In this document: positions 45,637-55,556 of the stretch, one piece after another
Layout of the letters: every line of letters begins with the position of its first letter
Position numbering within the stretch: position 1 is the stretch's first letter
DNA from: Variovorax sp. WS11
GTDB taxonomy: Bacteria > Pseudomonadota > Gammaproteobacteria > Burkholderiales > Burkholderiaceae_C
Direction of reading: 5' to 3'
Assembly (NCBI RefSeq): GCF_010499245.1
Contig: NZ_JAAGOW010000001.1
Span: 3,100,001 to 3,164,000, forward strand
Length of the DNA: 64,000 nucleotides
Program-made: the position numbers and the translations under genes
Notes under the pieces: generated by a model
Seen by the model: the letters and a program-made list of their open reading frames with translations, nothing else
What the model was told of the DNA's origin: nothing
Database searches by the model: none

Positions 45637-46680
45637 TCAGCCTGGGAAATTCTCGGGGATCTTCGCCTTGCCGCGTGCCTCGGCGGCCGAAATGACATTG
45701 CGCCGCACGAGGTCCGTCAGGCACTGGTCCAGCGTCTGCATGCCCTGGCCGCTGCCGGTCTGGATCGACGAGTACATCTGCGCCACCTTGCCCTCGCGGA
45801 TCAGGTTGCGGATGGCCGAGGTGCCCAGCATGATCTCGTGCGCCGCCACCCGGCCCTGGCCGTCCTTGGTCTTGCACAGGGTCTGCGAGATCACCGCCTG
45901 CAGCGACTCGGACAGCATGGCGCGGATCATTTCCTTCTCCTCGCCGGGGAACACGTCGATGACCCGGTCGATGGTCTTGGCGGCCGATGAGGTGTGCAGG
46001 GTGCCGAACACCAGGTGGCCGGTCTCGGCCGCGGTCATCGCGAGACGGATGGTTTCCAGGTCGCGCATTTCGCCGACCAGGATCGCGTCCGGGTCCTCGC
46101 GCAGCGCCGAGCGCAGCGCGTTGGCGAAGGACAGGGTCATCGGCCCGACCTCGCGCTGGTTGATCAGGCACTTCTTCGACTCGTGCACGAACTCGATCGG
46201 GTCCTCCACCGTCAGGATGTGGCCGTACTCGGTTTCGTTGAGGAAGTTGACCATCGCAGCCAGCGTGGTGGACTTGCCCGAGCCGGTCGGGCCGGTCACC
46301 AGCACCAGGCCGCGGGGCTTGAGCGCGAGGTCGCCGAAAATCTTGGGCGCGTTCAGCTGCTCCAGCGTGAGGATCTTCGAGGGAATGGTCCGGAACACTG
46401 CCGCCGCGCCGCGGGCTTGGTTGAAGGCATTCACGCGGAAGCGGGCGAGGCCGTCGATCTCGAAGGAGAAGTCGACCTCCAGGAACTCTTCGTAGTGCTT
46501 GCGGTGCGTGTCGCTCATGATGTCGTACACCATGGCATGCACCGCCTTGTGGTCGAGGGCGTCGACGTTGATGCGCCGCACGTCGCCATGGACGCGGATC
46601 ATGGGAGGCAGCCCGGACGACAGATGCAGGTCCGAGGCCTTGTTCTTCACGCTGAAGGCAAGCAGTTGGGTGATATCCAC
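45637..46680 (-). CDS. pilT: PilT, type IV pilus retraction motor
   Basis: A 347-residue twitching-motility ATPase. It starts with M-D-I-T-Q-L-L-A-F-S-V-K-N-K-A-S-D-L-H-L-S (GTG start, GAGGAA upstream). Walker A is G-P-T-G-S-G-K-S-T-T, the Asp box E-D-P-I-E-F-V-H, Walker B G-E-M-R-D-L-E-T-I and the PilT-typical A-I-R-N-L-I-R-E near the C-terminus is present. It drives pilus disassembly for twitching and DNA uptake. Confidence 0.95.
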   Translation of the reverse strand: MDITQLLAFSVKNKASDLHLSSGLPPMIRVHGDVRRINVDALDHKAVHAMVYDIMSDTHRKHYEEFLEVDFSFEIDGLARFRVNAFNQARGAAAVFRTIPSKILTLEQLNAPKIFGDLALKPRGLVLVTGPTGSGKSTTLAAMVNFLNETEYGHILTVEDPIEFVHESKKCLINQREVGPMTLSFANALRSALREDPDAILVGEMRDLETIRLAMTAAETGHLVFGTLHTSSAAKTIDRVIDVFPGEEKEMIRAMLSESLQAVISQTLCKTKDGQGRVAAHEIMLGTSAIRNLIREGKVAQMYSSIQTGSGQGMQTLDQCLTDLVRRNVISAAEARGKAKIPENFPG

Positions 46681-46694
46681 GAAGTTCCTCGGTG

Positions 46695-46714
46695 ACGTTT
46701 TGATACGTTTTGAT
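46695..46714. repeat. Tandem decamer in the pilT/yggS divergent gap
   Basis: ACGTTTTGAT occurs twice head-to-tail, exactly abutting, at 46695-46704 and 46705-46714. It fills most of the 38-base space between the pilT GTG and the yggS start. It may be a regulatory site for either gene or simple slippage. Confidence 0.5.
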
Positions 46715-46718
46715 GATT

Positions 46719-47408
46719 ATGACGATGATTGGTGACAAGCTCCAGCAAGTTCAGGCCCGAATCGTGACGGCATGCACGGCAGCCGGCCGAGACCCGGCGA
46801 GCGTGCGCTTGCTTGCGGTGTCCAAGACCTTCCCGGCCGAGGCGGTGCGCGAGGCCCGTGCCGCCGGCCAGATTGCCTTCGGCGAGAACTACGTGCAAGA
46901 GGGGGTGGCCAAGATCGAGGGCTTGTCCGACCTGCGCGCCGGGCTCGAATGGCACTGCATTGGCCCTCTGCAGAGCAACAAGACACGGCCGGTGGCGGCG
47001 CATTTCGACTGGGTGCACAGCATCGACCGACTCAAGATCGCCGAGCGCCTGGCCGAGCAGCGGCCGGCGGAATTGCCGCCGCTGCAGGTCTGCCTGCAGG
47101 TCAATGTGGACGCCGGCGCCAACAAGTCCGGCGTGTCCCCCGGGGAAACACTGGCCCTGGCGCGGGCTGTTGCGGCCTTGCCACGCTTGCGACTGCGCGG
47201 GCTGATGGCGATCCCCGAGCCGGTGCCGGACTTCGAGGCGCAGCGGGCACTGTTCCTGCGAGCCGCGGCCGTCTTCGAGGAGATGCGTGGCGCGGGCCTC
47301 GAGGTCGACACGCTGTCGCTGGGCATGTCCGCGGATCTCGAAGCGGCCATTGCGGCCGGCAGCACGATGGTGCGCATCGGCACCGCGATCTTCGGCGGGC
47401 GCGGGTAG
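46719..47408 (+). CDS. YggS/PLPBP family pyridoxal-phosphate homeostasis protein
   Basis: A 229-residue single-domain PLP-binding barrel. The PLP lysine is in L-L-A-V-S-K-T-F-P, followed by F-G-E-N-Y-V-Q-E-G, H-C-I-G-P-L-Q-S-N-K, V-N-V-D-A-G-A-N-K-S-G and L-S-L-G-M-S-A-D-L-E-A-A-I, all diagnostic. It buffers free PLP and affects amino-acid metabolism. The exact start is unclear: ATGs at 46713, 46719 and 46725 are close together with no clear ribosome site. The yggS-pilT neighbourhood is widely conserved. Confidence 0.92.
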   Translation: MTMIGDKLQQVQARIVTACTAAGRDPASVRLLAVSKTFPAEAVREARAAGQIAFGENYVQEGVAKIEGLSDLRAGLEWHCIGPLQSNKTRPVAAHFDWVHSIDRLKIAERLAEQRPAELPPLQVCLQVNVDAGANKSGVSPGETLALARAVAALPRLRLRGLMAIPEPVPDFEAQRALFLRAAAVFEEMRGAGLEVDTLSLGMSADLEAAIAAGSTMVRIGTAIFGGRG

Positions 47409-47462
47409 TGGGAAACCGGGGCGCATCTCGCGCCCGGGGGGCAATCCCGAGCGCCGTGCGGC

Positions 47463-48158
47463 CTACTTGACGAGGGCGTTCCCGAGCACGAACACGAAGG
47501 CCGTCACGGGAAGACAGAAGATCAGAAACAGCAGGCCGGCACCGAAGGAGCGCAGCCGCGAGAGCCGGTTCAGCTGCCGGTAGGCGCCCCAGCCGGCAAA
47601 AATCCACGCGAGCATCGCGCCGAAGCCGGCGATCTGCACCGGCAGCGACAGCCTGTAGGCTGGACTGGCGATCAATCGCTGGAGGTTTTCATGCAGGAAG
47701 GTGGCCAGCTTGCCGGCGTGAGTGGCGTCGTGCATCTCCTTGAGCAGTTCAGGGTCGCCGGCCCTGAGGGTGCCCATCGTGCCCAGGTAAAGACCGGTCG
47801 CGAGCAGCAGGAGAATGCCTGCGTAGTAGAAGTGGATGGTCAGGAATTGCTGGAGCCCGCTCCTTGCGCCCGCAATGCGCCAGGCCAGGTAGAGCGCCAC
47901 GCCGTAGGCCACGACGTACACGAAGGCGAAAACCGCATCGGCGCCGAGCTCGAGCAAGGGGTCGCCCCGGCTCAGCGGCATCTTCAAAACCCAGCCGATC
48001 GCAAAGGAAACGGCGAGGAAGACCAGGGCCTTCTGCATCGCCGACGCATCGCCGGACAGACGCTCGGCGATGAAGCGCTTGGGGCCCGTCAGCAGAGGAA
48101 GCAGCGCTTCGAAGTAGGCCGGGACCAATCCTGCGAGTCGTTCAAGAATCTCTTTCAT
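47463..48158 (-). CDS. Multi-spanning membrane protein of unknown function (Yip1-like)
   Basis: A 231-residue protein with an amphipathic N-terminus and about five hydrophobic helices (for example A-L-V-F-L-A-V-S-F-A-I-G-W-V-L, V-F-A-F-V-Y-V-V-A-Y-G-V-A-L-Y-L-A, Y-Y-A-G-I-L-L-L-L-A-T-G-L). The layout resembles Yip1-domain proteins, but no firm motif is present. ATG 48158 with GAGGG upstream. The 184-base gap to gdhA on the other strand must hold both promoters. Confidence 0.7.
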   Translation of the reverse strand: MKEILERLAGLVPAYFEALLPLLTGPKRFIAERLSGDASAMQKALVFLAVSFAIGWVLKMPLSRGDPLLELGADAVFAFVYVVAYGVALYLAWRIAGARSGLQQFLTIHFYYAGILLLLATGLYLGTMGTLRAGDPELLKEMHDATHAGKLATFLHENLQRLIASPAYRLSLPVQIAGFGAMLAWIFAGWGAYRQLNRLSRLRSFGAGLLFLIFCLPVTAFVFVLGNALVK

Positions 48159-48342
48159 GCGTCGCCCTCTTGGTGGGATCCGGGTCCAAGACAGGTGGCG
48201 CATGGGCATCGCGCCGCCGGAAATTGTGCGCGCGCGCCGGCTTGCCGCAAGCGCATAAGACGCAACGCATCGTGCATAGACCATGGCGGCGGGCCGCGGG
48301 CACGACTATCGTGCGCGGCATCCCAACAACGCCTGGAGTGCC

Positions 48343-49614
48343 ATGAGCGCCGATCTGTCCTACGTCCAACCGACCCCCAACAGCCCCTGGGGCACCTACT
48401 TGTCGCAGGTGGACCGCGTGGTGCCCTACCTGGGCGAGCTGTCCCGCTGGGTCGAGACGCTCAAGCGCCCCAAGCGCGCGCTGATCGTCGACGTGCCGAT
48501 CGAAATGGATGACGGAACCATCGCCCACTTCGAGGGCTACCGCGTGCAGCACAACATGTCGCGCGGCCCGGGCAAGGGCGGCGTGCGCTTCCACCCCGAC
48601 GTGACGCTGGAGGAAGTGATGGCCCTGTCGGCCTGGATGACGGTCAAGACCGCCGCGGTGAACCTGCCCTACGGCGGCGCCAAGGGCGGCATCCGCGTCG
48701 ATCCGAAGAAGCTCTCGCAGCAGGAACTGGAGAAGGTGACGCGCCGCTACACCAGCGAGATCGGCATCATCATCGGCCCGCAGCAGGACATCCCCGCGCC
48801 CGACGTCAACACCAACGCCCAGATCATGGCCTGGATGATGGACACCTACTCGATGAACGTCGGCGGCACCGCCACCGGCGTGGTCACGGGCAAGCCGCTG
48901 CACCTGGGCGGCTCGCTGGGCCGGGTGAAGGCGACCGGCCGCGGCGTGTTCGTCACCGGCCGCGAGGCGGCGCGCCGCCTGGGCCTGGACCTGCGCGGCG
49001 CGCGCGTCGCGGTGCAGGGCTTCGGCAACGTGGGCTCGGTGGCCGCGGAGCTGTTTGCGGAGGCCGGCGCGAAGATCGTCGCGGTGCAGGACCACACCGG
49101 CACCATCGTCAACGCCAACGGGCTCGACCTGAAAACCCTGTTGCCGCTGGCGCGCACCGAGGGCGTGGTCGGCTTCAAGGGCGGCGACGTGATCGCCAAC
49201 GAGTCCTTCTGGGACGTGGCCTGCGATATCCTCATCCCGGCGGCCCTCGAAGGCCAAGTCACCGCCGAACGCGCGCAGAAGACCAAGGCCAGGCTCGTGC
49301 TCGAAGGCGCCAACGGCCCGACCGTGCCGGCGGCCGACGACATCCTGGCCGAGCGCGGCGTGCTGGTGGTTCCCGACGTGATCTGCAACGCCGGCGGCGT
49401 GACGGTCAGCTACTTCGAGTGGGTGCAGGACTTCTCGTCCTTCTTCTGGGACGAGGACGAGATCAACCAGCGGCTGGACCGCATCATGATGAACGCGCTC
49501 AACCACATCTGGGACACGGCCGACAAGCACCGGATCACGCTGCGCACCGCGACCTTCGCGGTGGCCTGCGAGCGCATCCTGATGGCGCGGCAAGAGCGCG
49601 GCCTGTACCCGTGA
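48343..49614 (+). CDS. Glutamate dehydrogenase (Glu/Leu/Phe/Val dehydrogenase family)
   Basis: A 423-residue hexameric-type enzyme that interconverts glutamate and 2-oxoglutarate plus ammonia. Active-site sequence is [25 protein letters not shown], [12 protein letters not shown] (catalytic Lys) and [11 protein letters not shown]. The dinucleotide fold is V-Q-G-F-G-N-V-G-S. The C-terminal [13 protein letters not shown] fits catabolic or dual-specificity enzymes. ATG 48343 has GGAG upstream. Confidence 0.93.
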   Translation: MSADLSYVQPTPNSPWGTYLSQVDRVVPYLGELSRWVETLKRPKRALIVDVPIEMDDGTIAHFEGYRVQHNMSRGPGKGGVRFHPDVTLEEVMALSAWMTVKTAAVNLPYGGAKGGIRVDPKKLSQQELEKVTRRYTSEIGIIIGPQQDIPAPDVNTNAQIMAWMMDTYSMNVGGTATGVVTGKPLHLGGSLGRVKATGRGVFVTGREAARRLGLDLRGARVAVQGFGNVGSVAAELFAEAGAKIVAVQDHTGTIVNANGLDLKTLLPLARTEGVVGFKGGDVIANESFWDVACDILIPAALEGQVTAERAQKTKARLVLEGANGPTVPAADDILAERGVLVVPDVICNAGGVTVSYFEWVQDFSSFFWDEDEINQRLDRIMMNALNHIWDTADKHRITLRTATFAVACERILMARQERGLYP

Positions 49615-50231
49615 ACCTGGCGCCCGACCTGGCCCGTCTCGAGTCGCTGCTGGCCGATGGCCGGCGCAGGCTGCTCGGCCTGGTCGGGGCGCCCGGTTCG
49701 GGCAAGTCGACGCTCGCACGCGCGCTCGAGCAAGCCCTTCCGGGACGCGCGCAGGTGGTGCCGATGGACGGCTTTCATCTCGCGCAAGTGGAGCTGCAGC
49801 GCCTGGGCCGGGCCGAGCGCAAGGGCGCGCCCGACACCTTCGACAGTGCCGGCTACGTGGCGCTGCTGCGGCGGGTGCGCGGGCAGCGCGCCGACGAGAT
49901 CGTCTATGCGCCCGAGTTCCGGCGAGAAATCGAGGAGCCGGTCGCCGGCGCCATCGCCGTGCTGCCGCAGACGCAGCTCGTCATCACCGAGGGCAACTAC
50001 CTGCTGCTGCAGGAAGACTCATGGGCCGAGGTCGCGCCGCTGCTCGACGAGGTCTGGTTCGTGGAGGTCGACGACGCGCTGCGCGTGGAGCGCCTGGCAC
50101 TGCGCCATCAGCAGTTCGGCCGCAGTCCCGAGGAAGCGCGGGCGTGGGTCGCGCAGACCGACGAGCCCAACGCGCGCCGCATCGCCGCCACGCGCGAGCG
50201 GGCGCATCGCGTGATCCGCATCGGCGATTGA
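49611..50231 (+). CDS. Nucleoside/nucleotide kinase family protein (P-loop)
   Basis: A 206-residue P-loop kinase similar to the PanK/uridine-kinase-like YfdR-FrcK group. Walker A is G-A-P-G-S-G-K-S-T at about residue 26. P-M-D-G-F-H-L is the substrate motif, and R-K-G-A-P-D-T-F-D and [12 protein letters not shown] follow, typical of fructose/nucleoside kinases of this type. I-T-E-G-N-Y-L-L-L supports the family. GTG 49611 overlaps the gdhA stop (GTGA), so translation is coupled to glutamate dehydrogenase. Substrate unknown. Confidence 0.82.
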   Translation: MNLAPDLARLESLLADGRRRLLGLVGAPGSGKSTLARALEQALPGRAQVVPMDGFHLAQVELQRLGRAERKGAPDTFDSAGYVALLRRVRGQRADEIVYAPEFRREIEEPVAGAIAVLPQTQLVITEGNYLLLQEDSWAEVAPLLDEVWFVEVDDALRVERLALRHQQFGRSPEEARAWVAQTDEPNARRIAATRERAHRVIRIGD

Positions 50232-50328
50232 GGCCGGGAACACCGGGGGCGCGGCGACGTCCAATCGGGGCACCGCAAGGCGGCAAGCGCCGCTAGCATT
50301 CCGCATCCCCGACATTGGCTTCTTTCTC

Positions 50329-50952
50329 ATGCGTCCTCCCCTTCCGCACGCAGCCGTCGCGCTGCTGTTCACGCTTGTTCTCACGGGCTGCGGCATCACC
50401 TCTCCGAAGCAGGTCACCTACGACCCCGAGGAATTCGATTCGACCACCACCCATACGCGCAGCTTTCGCGCGAGTCAGGCCGAGACCTGCGAGGCTGCGC
50501 GCCGCGCGCTGCTGAGCCAGGGCTACCTGGTGACTGCCGCCAACGCCGACCTGGTGGCGGGCCGCAAGAGCTTCCAGCCGGCCAGCGAAGTGCACGTGGA
50601 GGTCGAGTTGCGCGTGGTCTGTGCGCGCGACAGCGGCGGTGCGAGCACCATCGCCTTCGCCAGCGCGCTGCAGGACCGCTACAGCCTCAAGAAGACCAAC
50701 AACTCGGCCAGCCTGGGCGTGGGCGCGCTGGGTTCGTTGTCGCTGCCTTTCTCCTCGAGCGACGATGCGCTGGTCAAGGTGGCCAGCGAGACGCTGACCG
50801 AGGAGCGCTTCTACGATCGCTTCTTTGCCCTGATCGATCGCTTCCTCGTGCCCGAGGCGGTGCAGAGCACGCCGGTCGCGCCGCCCGCACTGCCGGCGCC
50901 GAGCAACGATGCACCTCTGCGCGAGGTGCCACTGTCGCCTTCGCGGGGCTGA
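50329..50952 (+). CDS. DUF2242-family lipoprotein
   Basis: A 207-residue lipoprotein with signal V-A-L-L-F-T-L-V-L-T-G-C (Cys about residue 21). The body has Y-D-P-E-E-F-D-S-T-T-T-H-T-R-S-F, D-L-V-A-G-R-K-S-F-Q-P-A-S-E-V-H-V-E-V and E-E-R-F-Y-D-R-F-F-A-L-I-D-R-F-L, the words of the DUF2242 group. A Pro/Ala tail is present. Function unknown; outer-membrane location expected. Confidence 0.82.
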   Translation: MRPPLPHAAVALLFTLVLTGCGITSPKQVTYDPEEFDSTTTHTRSFRASQAETCEAARRALLSQGYLVTAANADLVAGRKSFQPASEVHVEVELRVVCARDSGGASTIAFASALQDRYSLKKTNNSASLGVGALGSLSLPFSSSDDALVKVASETLTEERFYDRFFALIDRFLVPEAVQSTPVAPPALPAPSNDAPLREVPLSPSRG

Positions 50953-50959
50953 TTCGGGT

Positions 50960-51190
50960 TCAGCAGAGCGGGACCGCGCGCGCCGCGTAGGCGGGCAGGC
51001 CGGTCAGGCCGCAGAGGCGTTGCATCACCCCGTAGCCCTGCGCCAGTGCGGCGGCATAGGTGGCGAAAGGGCGATCGGCGCGATGCAGCGCCTCGAAGTG
51101 GCCGTCGTGGCGCACGTCCTCGTGGATCACCCAGTAATAAGACCCATCGAACGGTTGTTCCACCACCAGGCCGATCTTCCTTACATCCAT
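50960..51190 (-). CDS. Small hypothetical protein
   Basis: A 76-residue soluble ORF with GAGGAG seven bases before ATG 51190. Residues 10-40 read like a small beta/alpha unit (F-D-G-S-Y-Y-W-V-I-H-E-D). No family recognised. The 200 bases upstream on its right contain an AT-richer stretch (51215-51260) that probably holds its promoter. Confidence 0.55.
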   Translation of the reverse strand: MDVRKIGLVVEQPFDGSYYWVIHEDVRHDGHFEALHRADRPFATYAAALAQGYGVMQRLCGLTGLPAYAARAVPLC

Positions 51191-51394
51191 GTCTTGCTCC
51201 TCGCTCTGAACTCGAAATGAGTACTTAAGAATGTAAGACTATGTGTCTCATTCGAGGCGCTGAAAAGTTCACGCTTCGCCGCCTTTTGCGGCGCTTGCAC
51301 CTCGTCATCCCCGCCGATTGACTTCACGGTTGCGCTGTGGGACGGTGCCAACTGGTTGTGTACTGACGTCACCACCCTCGATAAGGAGCAAGCC

Positions 51395-51772
51395 ATGCTG
51401 GGAAACAAGGAAGCCGTCGCGAACCTCGCGGTCAAGGACCTCGACCGGGCAAGAAAGTTTTACGAGGAAACGCTGGGACTGACGCCGATCGAGACCGAGG
51501 GCGACGACATGGTCGTCTTCCAGAGCGGCGTTTCGACGCTCAACGTCTACTGCTCGAAGTACGCGGGCACCAACCAGGCGACCGCCGTCACCTGGGCCGT
51601 CGGCGACGAGATCGAGGCCCTGGTCAGCGAACTCAAGGCCAAGGGCGTGCGATTCGAGCACTACGACATGCCCGACACGCGGCTCGAAGGCGACATCCAT
51701 GTCGCGGGCGAGATGAAGGTCGCGTGGTTCAAGGACCCCGACGGCAACATCCTCAACCTCATCAACCAGTAA
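51395..51772 (+). CDS. VOC family (glyoxalase-like) protein
   Basis: A 125-residue single VOC module. It has V-A-N-L-A-V-K-D-L-D-R-A-R-K-F-Y-E-E-T-L-G-L and the ending V-A-W-F-K-D-P-D-G-N-I-L-N-L-I, with metal-ligand-like His/Glu positions in between. AAGGAG precedes the ATG. Different in sequence from the VOC protein at 3338-3751. Substrate unknown. Confidence 0.82.
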   Translation: MLGNKEAVANLAVKDLDRARKFYEETLGLTPIETEGDDMVVFQSGVSTLNVYCSKYAGTNQATAVTWAVGDEIEALVSELKAKGVRFEHYDMPDTRLEGDIHVAGEMKVAWFKDPDGNILNLINQ

Positions 51773-51911
51773 AAAGAAATCAAAGGTTCTAAGCGCATGC
51801 GAGATCGCGTTTTTGCGCTCAGTGTTTAGTTTTCTTCGGTGACTTATTCACTCCCGTTTCGAGAGGGCGGCCGATACGCTTCACTCATCTTGTTCCTCGA
51901 CGGAGATCCCC

Positions 51912-52109
51912 TTGATCCCCTACCACCTGAAGCGCGCTTTCGACGACTGGGCCCGGAGCCTGGAAGAAAGCAATGCCGGCACGCTGCCCGAAACCGGCCA
52001 GCCCCTGGTCTCGTCCACTGAATGGGCGCGGCTGGAAGACGTCGCCGTGCGGCGCACCCTCGGCATCTCGGTGCGCGTGTTCCCCAGCGTGTTCGCGCGC
52101 CTGGCCTGA
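51912..52109 (+). CDS. Small hypothetical protein
   Basis: A 65-residue ORF starting with TTG; GGAG lies seven bases upstream. It is rich in Trp, Arg and Glu (Y-H-L-K-R-A-F-D-D-W-A-R-S-L-E-E) and has no signal peptide. It ends six bases before the arginase stop on the other strand. No family recognised; coding nature is supported only by the ribosome site and reasonable composition. Confidence 0.4.
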   Translation: MIPYHLKRAFDDWARSLEESNAGTLPETGQPLVSSTEWARLEDVAVRRTLGISVRVFPSVFARLA

Positions 52110-52115
52110 CACGCC

Positions 52116-53033
52116 TCAGCGCACCAGCGTCGACTTGCCGAACAGGCTCTCGATCAGCTCTACCGCCACTTCCGCCGTGCGGTTGCGCACATCCAGCGCG
52201 GGGTTGAGCTCGACGACGTCGAGCGAGGCCAGGCGGCCGGTGTCGGCGATCATCTCCATGCACAACTGCATCTCGCGCCAGGTCGGCCCGCCGCGCACAC
52301 CGGTGCCCACGCCCGGCGCGTAGTCGGGGTCCAGGCAGTCGAGGTCGAAGCTCACGTGCAAGTGGGTGTCCTCGCCGATGTCCTGCAGCGCCTCGGTCAT
52401 GGTCGTGCGCATGCCGTGCTCGTCGATGTGGCGCATGTCGAAGACGTTCAGGCCCAGCGCGCGGATCGCCGCCTTCTCCTCCGCGTCGACGCTGCGGATG
52501 CCGAGGAAGCGGATCGCATCGTGCTCCAGCGCCGCGGCTTCGCCGCTCCACCCGCTCAGCGCCTCCGGCCCGTGGCCCAGGAGGCAGGCGACCGGCATGC
52601 CGTGGATGTTGCCGCTGGGGCTGGTGCGCTCGGTGTTGACGTCCGAATGCGCATCCAGCCACAGCACGCGCAGCTTCTTGCCGCGCCGGCGTGCATGCCA
52701 GGCGATGGCGCTGATCGAGCCGATCGCGAGGCAGTGGTCGCCCCCCATCAGCAGCGGCAGGTGGCCGGCGCCCATCGCCTGGTCGACGGCCGCGTAGACC
52801 GAGCGGTTCCAGGTGACCACTTCGTCCAGGTGGCGCAGCCCGTTGGCCGGCTCGGCCCAGGGCGTGGCCGGGCCCGCGAGGTTGCCGCGGTCCACGATCT
52901 CGAAGCCCAGGCGCGAGAGGGTGCCAGCGATGTCCGCCACCCGCAGTGCGTCCGGCCCCATGCCGGCGCCGCGCACGCTGGCGCCGATGTCGGTGGGGGC
53001 GCCGATCAGCTCGACCGTGGTGAAGGTGCTCAT
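52116..53033 (-). CDS. rocF: Arginase
   Basis: A 305-residue ureohydrolase that splits arginine to ornithine and urea. The di-manganese ligands are visible: G-G-D-H (97-100), D127-A-H129-S-D131, and S-F-D-L-D-C-L-D-P with both Asp. The guanidine/substrate loops S-P-S-G-N-I-H-G-M-P and D-V-V-E-L-N-P are arginase-type, not agmatinase. It follows the second permease of the PhnCDE-like transporter after 19 bases on the same strand, so it could be the last gene of the sen/transport operon; why is unclear. Confidence 0.93.
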   Translation of the reverse strand: MSTFTTVELIGAPTDIGASVRGAGMGPDALRVADIAGTLSRLGFEIVDRGNLAGPATPWAEPANGLRHLDEVVTWNRSVYAAVDQAMGAGHLPLLMGGDHCLAIGSISAIAWHARRRGKKLRVLWLDAHSDVNTERTSPSGNIHGMPVACLLGHGPEALSGWSGEAAALEHDAIRFLGIRSVDAEEKAAIRALGLNVFDMRHIDEHGMRTTMTEALQDIGEDTHLHVSFDLDCLDPDYAPGVGTGVRGGPTWREMQLCMEMIADTGRLASLDVVELNPALDVRNRTAEVAVELIESLFGKSTLVR

Positions 53034-53052
53034 GGGTGAATCTCCGGAAGGG

Positions 53053-53871
53053 TCATGCGTGGGCGGGGACGAGGCCGCGCCGAAGCCGGCCGCTCGCAGT
53101 GTCCACGATGAAGACCAGCACGAACATGGCGCCGATGACGGTCGCCGACTGCGCCTGCTGGAACAGCGAAAGATGAAAGTACAGCATCTGTCCCAGCCCG
53201 CCGGCGCCGACGAAGCCGAGCACGGCGGCCATGCGGATATTCATTTCCCAACGGTACAGCGCATAGGCCAGCCATTGGGGCCATGCCAGCGGCAGGCTGC
53301 CGTAGGCGAAGGCCGCGACCGCGCCGCTGCCGGCGTCGCGCAGCGCGCGCTCGGGCGTGGGTGGCACGTTCTCCAGCGTCTCGCCGAACAGCCGGCCGAA
53401 CACGCCGCTGGTGTGCAGCGCCAGGGCCAGCACTCCGGCGAAGGGGCCGAGCCCGGCCGCCAGCACCATCAGCGCGGCCCACACCAGCTCGGGCACGCTG
53501 CGCAGCAGATTCAGCGCCAGGCGCGAGGCATGCCGCAGCGCCGGGCCGAAGCGGCCCGAAGCCGGCAGCGCCAGCGCGGCGCCGCCCAGCATCGCGAGCA
53601 GCGTGCCCAGCGCCGAGACCGCGAGCGTCTGCAGTGCGCCCCAGGCGGTCTTGGCCAGGAAGTCGCGCGACAGGTCGGGCGGAAAGAACTCGGCCACGAA
53701 CTTTCCCATCGAGGCCAGCGACTCGCGCGCCGCCAGGGCGCGAAAGTCGATGCCGAGGTAGAGGAAGCTGGCGATCACCGCGAGCAGGATCGCGGCGCCG
53801 GCGAGCAGGCACCCGAGGCAGGGCCCGGCGGCGCGCGCGCGTTCGGTGGCGGTGGGGCGGGTCGGGTTCAT
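53053..53871 (-). CDS. PhnE-family ABC permease, second subunit (probable selenium-oxyanion importer)
   Basis: A 272-residue permease with about six helices. It carries the PhnE words [38 protein letters not shown], the EAA-like coupling loop. Start overlaps the stop of the first permease as ATGA. Two PhnE-like proteins with one ATPase and one binding protein is the PhnCDE1E2 layout. Phosphonate is the classic substrate, but position behind senA points to a selenium oxyanion. Confidence 0.85.
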   Translation of the reverse strand: MNPTRPTATERARAAGPCLGCLLAGAAILLAVIASFLYLGIDFRALAARESLASMGKFVAEFFPPDLSRDFLAKTAWGALQTLAVSALGTLLAMLGGAALALPASGRFGPALRHASRLALNLLRSVPELVWAALMVLAAGLGPFAGVLALALHTSGVFGRLFGETLENVPPTPERALRDAGSGAVAAFAYGSLPLAWPQWLAYALYRWEMNIRMAAVLGFVGAGGLGQMLYFHLSLFQQAQSATVIGAMFVLVFIVDTASGRLRRGLVPAHA

Positions 53872-54712
53872 GCCAGCCACTTTCGCAACAGGGCGCTCAA
53901 GGCGTCTGCCATGAGAACCAGCAGCAGGAACACGATCAGGATGCTGCACGCCTCGCCGCCGTTGAGCATCTTCATCGACTGGTCCATCAGCTGGCCCAGC
54001 CCGCCGGCGCCGACGAAGCCCATCACCACCGAGGCGCGCACTGCGCACTCCCAGCGGTAGACGGTATAGGAGGCCAGCTCCTGCGCCGCGCCCGGCAGGA
54101 GGCCGTAGCACAGCGCGGCGACCCGCCCGCTGCCGGCTTCGAGCAGCGCCCGGGCGGGACGCGTGTCGCCCGACTCGAGGATCTCCGAGTAGACCTTGCC
54201 GAGCATGCCGCCGTAGGTGATCGCCAGCGCCAGCACGCCGGCCCCCGGTCCCAGGCCGAAGGCTCGCACCAGCAGCAGCGCCCACACCAGCTCGGGAATG
54301 GCGCGCAGCACGGTGAGCACGCCGCGCACGGCCGTGCGCATCGCTTGCCCGCGCCATCGCCCGGGGCCCGGGCCGATGCGCGAGATCGACAGCGACCGTG
54401 CCGCCGCAAAGGCCAGCGGCACCGCGAGCACGAAGGCGAGCGCCGTGCCCGCGGTTGCCATCGCGAGGGTCTGCAAGGTGGCGTGCGCCAGCAGACCCAG
54501 GAAATCGGCCGACAGCGCCGGCGGCAGGAAGCCGGCCAGGAAGCCGCCCATCACGCGCAGGCTGCCGGGCGTCAGCAGCGCCTGGGGCTTGAACTCGGCG
54601 ATGACCAGCATCGGCCACAGCACCACCAGCGCGAGCAGCAGAGCGCCCAGGCGCCGGCGGGCGAGCGGGTCGCGCAAAGCGGCCTTCGCGCCTTCGGGCG
54701 GCCGGGCGGCGC

Positions 54713-54716
<4 letters not shown>
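53868..54716 (-). CDS. PhnE-family ABC permease, first subunit (probable selenium-oxyanion importer)
   Basis: A 282-residue permease, homologous to the next gene. It shows [23 protein letters not shown] and [22 protein letters not shown]. The ATG at 54716 overlaps the ATPase stop by four bases and its own stop overlaps the second permease start, so the three are stoichiometrically coupled. Confidence 0.85.
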
Positions 54717-55543
<827 letters not shown>

Positions 55544-55556
55544 CGGCGCGGCCCGC

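Noticed and set aside
48343..49614. Possible link of glutamate dehydrogenase to the arabinose pathway product 2-oxoglutarate
   Set aside because: The genes are more than 10 kb apart with unrelated genes between; no shared regulatory motif was seen.
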